From NCBI GenBank assembly GCA_023418475.1, contig JAEZZO010000003.1:42568-106567 (forward strand): a DNA stretch of 64,000 bases, in the 5' to 3' direction. Source of the DNA: Bacillota bacterium (lineage in GTDB: Bacteria; Bacillota; Clostridia; Lachnospirales; Lachnospiraceae). Position 1 is the stretch's first letter. The number at the start of each line of letters is the position of its first letter. The translations under genes and the position numbers were made by a program. The notes under the pieces were generated by a model. It saw only the letters and a list, made by a program, of their open reading frames with translations. It was not told the origin of the DNA and did not search any database. Positions 60,218-64,000 of this stretch are shown one piece after another.

Positions 60218-60928
60218 TCAGTCCAATCCTAGAATGTTGTGATCGCCGATTATAGCATCATTCAAACACTTGTCGGTAATTTTTCTGGCAGCCTCCGAAT
60301 CCCGTTCTCTGATACATTTATATAAAGAAATACAATTCATATATAGCAGCTCTCTGCCATTTCGCTGACAGAAACGCTTCCAGAGCTGTGTCACCACTGG
60401 TTTAAAGGATATATAAATCAAAGGCATAATGCTATTTTGACTAATGACAGATAGCCTGTGATGATAAGCAAATGTGGCTTCTATTGCTTCGAGATCTGTT
60501 TCCGCTCTCTCAATGGCCTCCAGAAGGCCTTCCAGAGCAAAGATATCTTCATCTGAAGCATTTTTAATTACAAAATCAGAGGCAAGGTGCTCCAATGCAC
60601 GGCGAACCTCTAAGATGGATCGAATTTCCGATTGCCCCAGCTTATCACCGTGGTATTCCATGATTGCATTTAGTGTATTAATATTTCCGTTTTTGGCGTA
60701 ATCTGACACAAATGTTCCCTGCCGCGGTAATATTTCTAGGAAACCCTGTTTTTCAAGCTCCGTTAATCCGCTGTTTACTACTGCACGGCTTACTTGCATT
60801 TGTTTTGCAATCTCCCGCTCAGTCGGCAGACGACTTCCTATCGGGAGCTTTCCTGATATAATCATATCGCGCAGCTGACAGATGAACAGCTCCTTAAGAC
60901 TTAATGCATTTAGTTTCTGAAATTCCAT
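60218..60928 (-). CDS. GntR-family regulator, FadR (FCD) subfamily
   Basis: 236 residues. The N-terminal winged helix-turn-helix (LRDMIISGKLPIGSRLPTER, EIAKQMQVSRAVVNSGLTEL) is followed by an FCD effector domain (about 95-230) with RALEHLASDFVIKNA and the metal/effector histidines FAYHHRLSV. RBS GGAGG 6 nt upstream. It is divergent from the second hypB operon, with two operator-like palindromes between, so it likely controls both itself and that operon. Effector is probably a small organic acid. Confidence 0.92.
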   Translation of the reverse strand: MEFQKLNALSLKELFICQLRDMIISGKLPIGSRLPTEREIAKQMQVSRAVVNSGLTELEKQGFLEILPRQGTFVSDYAKNGNINTLNAIMEYHGDKLGQSEIRSILEVRRALEHLASDFVIKNASDEDIFALEGLLEAIERAETDLEAIEATFAYHHRLSVISQNSIMPLIYISFKPVVTQLWKRFCQRNGRELLYMNCISLYKCIRERDSEAARKITDKCLNDAIIGDHNILGLD

Positions 60929-60979
60929 TTTCCACCTCCAAATAGGATGACATCCTGCACTTTATTACTTACCAGGCCC

Positions 60980-60990
60980 TGGTTGTACCA
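60980..60990. promoter_or_regulatory. GntR/FadR-type operator, proximal to the gntR gene
   Basis: TGGTTGTACCA is a perfect arm palindrome (TGGT-N3-ACCA) matching the FadR-subfamily operator form. The same sequence with one changed centre base lies at 61129-61139, and both are followed by GATG. Another palindrome AGGATGACATCCT lies at 60944-60956. Confidence 0.65.
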
Positions 60991-61071
60991 GATGCCAACA
61001 CCATTCTATCATGCATTCTTTACAAAGTGCAATCATCAATTCTGTAATAATGACAATTTTTTCACACATTA

Positions 61072-61100
61072 TTGCTAGTTTTTATCCTGTATTTTATAAT
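61072..61100 (+). promoter_or_regulatory. Promoter of the second hypB operon
   Basis: -35 TTGCTA (61072-61077), 17-bp spacer, -10 TATAAT (61095-61100). Predicted start near 61107; the second operator begins about 22 bases further on. Confidence 0.7.
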
Positions 61101-61128
61101 ATAGTGGAAGCTATAGAAAAATTTCAAT

Positions 61129-61139
61129 TGGTTGAACCA
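61129..61139. promoter_or_regulatory. GntR/FadR-type operator, proximal to hypB2
   Basis: TGGTTGAACCA, the sister of the site at 60980-60990. It lies about 22 bases past the predicted start of the hypB2 promoter, a position where a bound repressor would block elongation. Confidence 0.65.
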
Positions 61140-61195
61140 GATGAATAAAAAAAACAAATACTCATTCACTAGATCAAAGAAGGGAGCAATACGCT

Positions 61196-61864
61196 ATGGA
61201 TGAATTTAAGATTCTTGAAATAAAAAAAAGTGTCTTCGATGACAACACCCAACAGGCGCAGGAACTTCGGAGGGAACTAAAAGATCGTAAAATCTTTCTC
61301 CTAAATCTTATGTCCAGTCCCGGTGCGGGAAAGACCACTACCTTAACCCGTACCATTCATGCACTTAAAAATGAATTGAAGATTGGTGTCATGGAAGCAG
61401 ATATTGATTCCGATGTGGACGCCTGTACTATAATGCAGACAGGCGCAAAGGTTATTCAGCTTCATACAGGTGGAATGTGCCATCTGGATGCAGAAATGAC
61501 AAGGCAGGGACTCACTGGACTTGCTGCCGATGATGCTGACCTTATCATACTGGAGAATGTCGGTAATCTGGTCTGTCCTGCCGAGTTCGATACCGGCTCT
61601 GTTAAAAATGCAATGATATTATCCGTACCCGAAGGGGATGATAAGCCGCTCAAATATCCGCTGATGTTTTCTGTGTGTGATGTCGTACTGATTAATAAGG
61701 TAGATGTTATGCCTTATTTTAACTTTAATATGGAAAAATGTATCGCAAATATCAAACTTCGTAATCCCAATGCCAAAATCATTCCCATCAGTGCCCTTAC
61801 AGGAGAGGGAATGGAGGATTGGACCAAATGGCTTGCTAAGGAAGTCAGAACTTGGTGTAATTAA
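61196..61864 (+). CDS. hypB: Second HypB-type nickel GTPase
   Basis: 222 residues, clearly homologous to the HypB at 6575-7225: P-loop SSPGAGKTTT (40-49), C95-H96 in GGMCHLD, C127 in NLVCPAE, the NKVD specificity motif. It too lacks the N-terminal metal site. There is no hypA, hypC-F or hydrogenase large-subunit gene next to it within the window. Instead it is followed by a large iron-sulfur flavoprotein and controlled by a GntR regulator. Why the cell keeps a second copy in this setting is unclear; a different nickel enzyme or redox complex may be its client. RBS GGAG 9 nt upstream. Confidence 0.9.
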   Translation: MDEFKILEIKKSVFDDNTQQAQELRRELKDRKIFLLNLMSSPGAGKTTTLTRTIHALKNELKIGVMEADIDSDVDACTIMQTGAKVIQLHTGGMCHLDAEMTRQGLTGLAADDADLIILENVGNLVCPAEFDTGSVKNAMILSVPEGDDKPLKYPLMFSVCDVVLINKVDVMPYFNFNMEKCIANIKLRNPNAKIIPISALTGEGMEDWTKWLAKEVRTWCN

Positions 61865-61884
61865 AGAAAGAAATGAGGTAGAAT

Positions 61885-64000
61885 ATGAGTGAATTAAGAC
61901 CTAAGATCGTGAAATTAGCAAAAATGGTGGGTGGCATTGCCGGCGCCATGAATAAAATTGACGAAAATTCCCCTGAATATTACTCTCTGAATTGCGTTGT
62001 TACAGATGATATGGCTGATATTGCAATGATTATCGGCCTTCGGAAACCACGTAGCTTTGAGTATATTGCAAAACGCTCCGCAAAAAGTAAGAAGGAAACA
62101 AAGGAAATTTTAAATCAGTTATCTTATACAGGTGTGGCAAAGGTATGGAAAGATAAGGAAGATGGCAAAGATCGTTATTTCGTCAACATTTTCGCACCCG
62201 GTATGTTGGAAATGATGGTGAATAACCGTGAGCAGCTGGAAAATCATCCGGAAATCGGTAAGGCCTTTGAAGAATATACCAGACTTCGTCTGGCACCAAT
62301 GGCAGCCAAATTCCCGCAGGGAATGGCTATGATGCGCGTAATACCTGTGGAAGAGGCAATCAAGGATATCCCCGGTACACAGCCCTGGGAACACCTCTCC
62401 TATTATCTGGATAAATACGATACCTTCACGGTATCTGACTGCTCCTGCCGCCAGTCTCGCCGTGTTATCGATGAGGGCTGCGGTCATCTGGAACAGGAAA
62501 TCTGCATTCAGATGGGAGAAGGTGCGGAATACTATAAGCGAACCGGACGTGGACGGGAGATTACTCGGGAAGAGGCAAAGGAAATTATTAAGTTTGCAGA
62601 AAATAATGGCTTGATGCACGAAATGCCACACACTGACGGATTAGGTGAATCTGCCGCCATCTGTAATTGCTGCGGCTGCTCCTGCTTCTCTTTGCGGCTT
62701 GCAACCCTTTTTAACACACCCGATTCCATTCGCTCAAACTTTACTGCTAAGGTAGAGAAAGAAAACTGCGTAGCCTGCGGCCAATGTGTGGAAAATTGTC
62801 CTGTGAATGCACTTAAACTTGGCCAGAAGCTCTGTTCTAAAACACCAGCTCCTGAAAAGACCGAGCGTACCGCACGCGACCATGTCTGGACAGAAAATGA
62901 CTGGAATGTTGATTACCGTGAAAACCGCGAGGATGTCACCAAGGATGGTACTTCCCCCTGTAAGACAGCCTGTCCGGCACATATCGCAGTACAGGGTTAT
63001 ATTAAACTTGCAGCGCAGGGTTGCTACCACGATGCCCTTGAACTGATTAAGAAAGAAAATCCGTTTCCTGCAGTCTGTGGTCGTATCTGCCCGCATTCTT
63101 GTGAAAACGAATGTACACGCGGAGATATTGATGATCCGATCGCGATTGATGAAATCAAGAAATATATCGCAGATAAGGAGTTAGATGGATCAATCCGTTA
63201 TATTCCACCAATGCGGTACCATCTTGGCAACAAAATCGCTGTCATCGGTTCCGGTCCGGCCGGACTTTCCTGCGCTTATTATCTGGCAATTGATGGCTAT
63301 CAGGTTACTGTTTTTGAAAAAGAAGAAAAACTCGGTGGTATGTTAACACTTGGTATCCCTTCCTTCCGTTTGGAGAAAGAAGTTCTTGCTGTAGAAATTG
63401 ATGTTCTTCGCGAAATGGGTGTCACCTTCAAAACCGGTATCGAAGTCGGTCGCGATATTACCATTCATCAGCTGCGTAAGGAAGGTTATGAAGCCTTCTA
63501 TCTGGCAATCGGTGCACAGGGCGGAAGAAGTCTTGGCATGGAAGGGGAAGCTGCCGAAGGTGTAATTGCCGGAGTGGATTTTTTACGTAATGTAAACCTT
63601 GGAAGAAAAGAGGAACTATCCGGCAATGTTATTGTAATCGGCGGAGGAAATGTTGCAATCGATGTAGCCCGTACCGCAACACGCCGTGGTGCCGCCAATG
63701 TTTCTCTCTACTGTCTGGAAAGTCGTAAGGAGATGCCTGCGCTGCCAGATGAAATTGCAGAAGCAGAGCAAGATCATGTATCCTTCCAAAATGGCTGGGG
63801 ACCCAAACGTATTCTAACAGAAAACGGCCGGGTTTGCGGTGTTGAATTCAAGCGCTGTGTTAATGTATTTGACAAGGATCACCGTTTTGCACCGATTTAT
63901 GATGAAACCGACACAATAACCGTGAAAGCAGACACTGTCCTGCTTTCTGTCGGCCAATCCATCGAATGGGGCGAACTCCTTGCGGGAAGCAGTGTAGAAC
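61885..64000 (+). CDS. Large iron-sulfur flavoprotein oxidoreductase (3' end outside window)
   Basis: At least 705 residues (ATG 61885, GAGG 6 nt upstream, no stop before base 64000). Order: an N-terminal winged-helix-like and Cys-rich domain (1-285, with DCSCRQSRR and CNCCGCSC), a ferredoxin motif CVACGQCVENC (about 292-302), a GltD-type Fer4_20 segment with CKTACPAHI and CGRICPHSCENEC, an FAD site VIGSGPAGLSCAYYL (about 453) and an NAD(P) site VIVIGGGNVAIDVA (about 590). It resembles the electron-input subunits of NADPH-dependent glutamate synthase-like and hydrogenase/formate-dehydrogenase-associated complexes of Clostridia. It likely moves electrons between NAD(P)H and ferredoxin-type carriers. 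Partner unknown. Confidence 0.85.
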   Translation, partial: MSELRPKIVKLAKMVGGIAGAMNKIDENSPEYYSLNCVVTDDMADIAMIIGLRKPRSFEYIAKRSAKSKKETKEILNQLSYTGVAKVWKDKEDGKDRYFVNIFAPGMLEMMVNNREQLENHPEIGKAFEEYTRLRLAPMAAKFPQGMAMMRVIPVEEAIKDIPGTQPWEHLSYYLDKYDTFTVSDCSCRQSRRVIDEGCGHLEQEICIQMGEGAEYYKRTGRGREITREEAKEIIKFAENNGLMHEMPHTDGLGESAAICNCCGCSCFSLRLATLFNTPDSIRSNFTAKVEKENCVACGQCVENCPVNALKLGQKLCSKTPAPEKTERTARDHVWTENDWNVDYRENREDVTKDGTSPCKTACPAHIAVQGYIKLAAQGCYHDALELIKKENPFPAVCGRICPHSCENECTRGDIDDPIAIDEIKKYIADKELDGSIRYIPPMRYHLGNKIAVIGSGPAGLSCAYYLAIDGYQVTVFEKEEKLGGMLTLGIPSFRLEKEVLAVEIDVLREMGVTFKTGIEVGRDITIHQLRKEGYEAFYLAIGAQGGRSLGMEGEAAEGVIAGVDFLRNVNLGRKEELSGNVIVIGGGNVAIDVARTATRRGAANVSLYCLESRKEMPALPDEIAEAEQDHVSFQNGWGPKRILTENGRVCGVEFKRCVNVFDKDHRFAPIYDETDTITVKADTVLLSVGQSIEWGELLAGSSVE

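Overview
The window looks like chromosome from an anaerobic, spore-forming, low-GC Firmicute, most likely a Lachnospiraceae/Clostridia species. The evidence is AT-rich intergenic DNA, strong AGGAGG-type ribosome binding sites, consensus sigma-A promoters, a T-box on serS, an Ech-type energy-converting [NiFe] hydrogenase, and genes typical of spore formers (PdaA-like deacetylase, SleB-like hydrolase, spore-photoproduct-lyase-like protein). I saw no rRNA, tRNA, CRISPR array, transposase or phage gene. The species itself is inference.

Left part (1-13.3 kb): after the cut end of a HAD phosphatase gene, the whole region is one long minus-strand operon. Read in transcription order it is echA-echB-echC-echD-echE-echF, then the maturation genes hypA-hypB-hypF-hypC-hypD, an EamA-family transporter and hypE. 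Its promoter lies at 13244-13271, and a strong terminator-like hairpin sits directly at the transcript start, suggesting attenuation. HypA/HypB deliver nickel, HypC/D/E/F build the Fe(CN)2CO group, and EchA-F form a membrane complex that couples ferredoxin oxidation and H2 formation to ion pumping. Divergently, a T-box-controlled serS follows.

Middle part (15-45 kb): two tandem paralogous secreted proteins, ppnP, a J-domain/DUF5685/membrane-protein cluster, a sialate-O-acetylesterase-like enzyme, the cell-wall pair ddl-murF, a four-domain Big_2 surface protein, a divergent isoprenoid-synthase-like protein, an AraC regulator that appears to be leaderless, a spore/cell-wall hydrolase, an aminotransferase, an SDR, a nucleosidase-like plus SPL-like radical-SAM pair, a C39-like peptidase, merR-nitroreductase, a PdaA-like deacetylase and an oppABCDF operon. 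The opp operon has a roughly 370-nt leader containing a structured element I cannot assign to a known riboswitch class.

Right part (45-64 kb): an MBL-fold hydrolase, a 58-residue DUF3006-like protein, YhcH-like and TauE-like genes, a DUF512 radical-SAM-like protein, an AraC/Gfo-Idh divergent pair, then the most unusual locus: a Ser/Tyr/Lys- and Cys-repeat protein directly followed by a compact eukaryotic-type protein kinase, with an unrecognised gene downstream. After this come a uracil permease with a structured leader, a DUF368 protein, a Na/Pi cotransporter, and a FadR-type GntR regulator divergent from a second hypB and a large iron-sulfur flavoprotein that runs off the window. Two copies of a GntR-like operator sit in that divergent region.

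Two dispersed intergenic repeat families occur: a 78-bp sequence (two good copies, two weaker) and a palindromic element of about 70 bp (two copies). Assignments rest on reading motifs and gene order by eye; no database search was possible.
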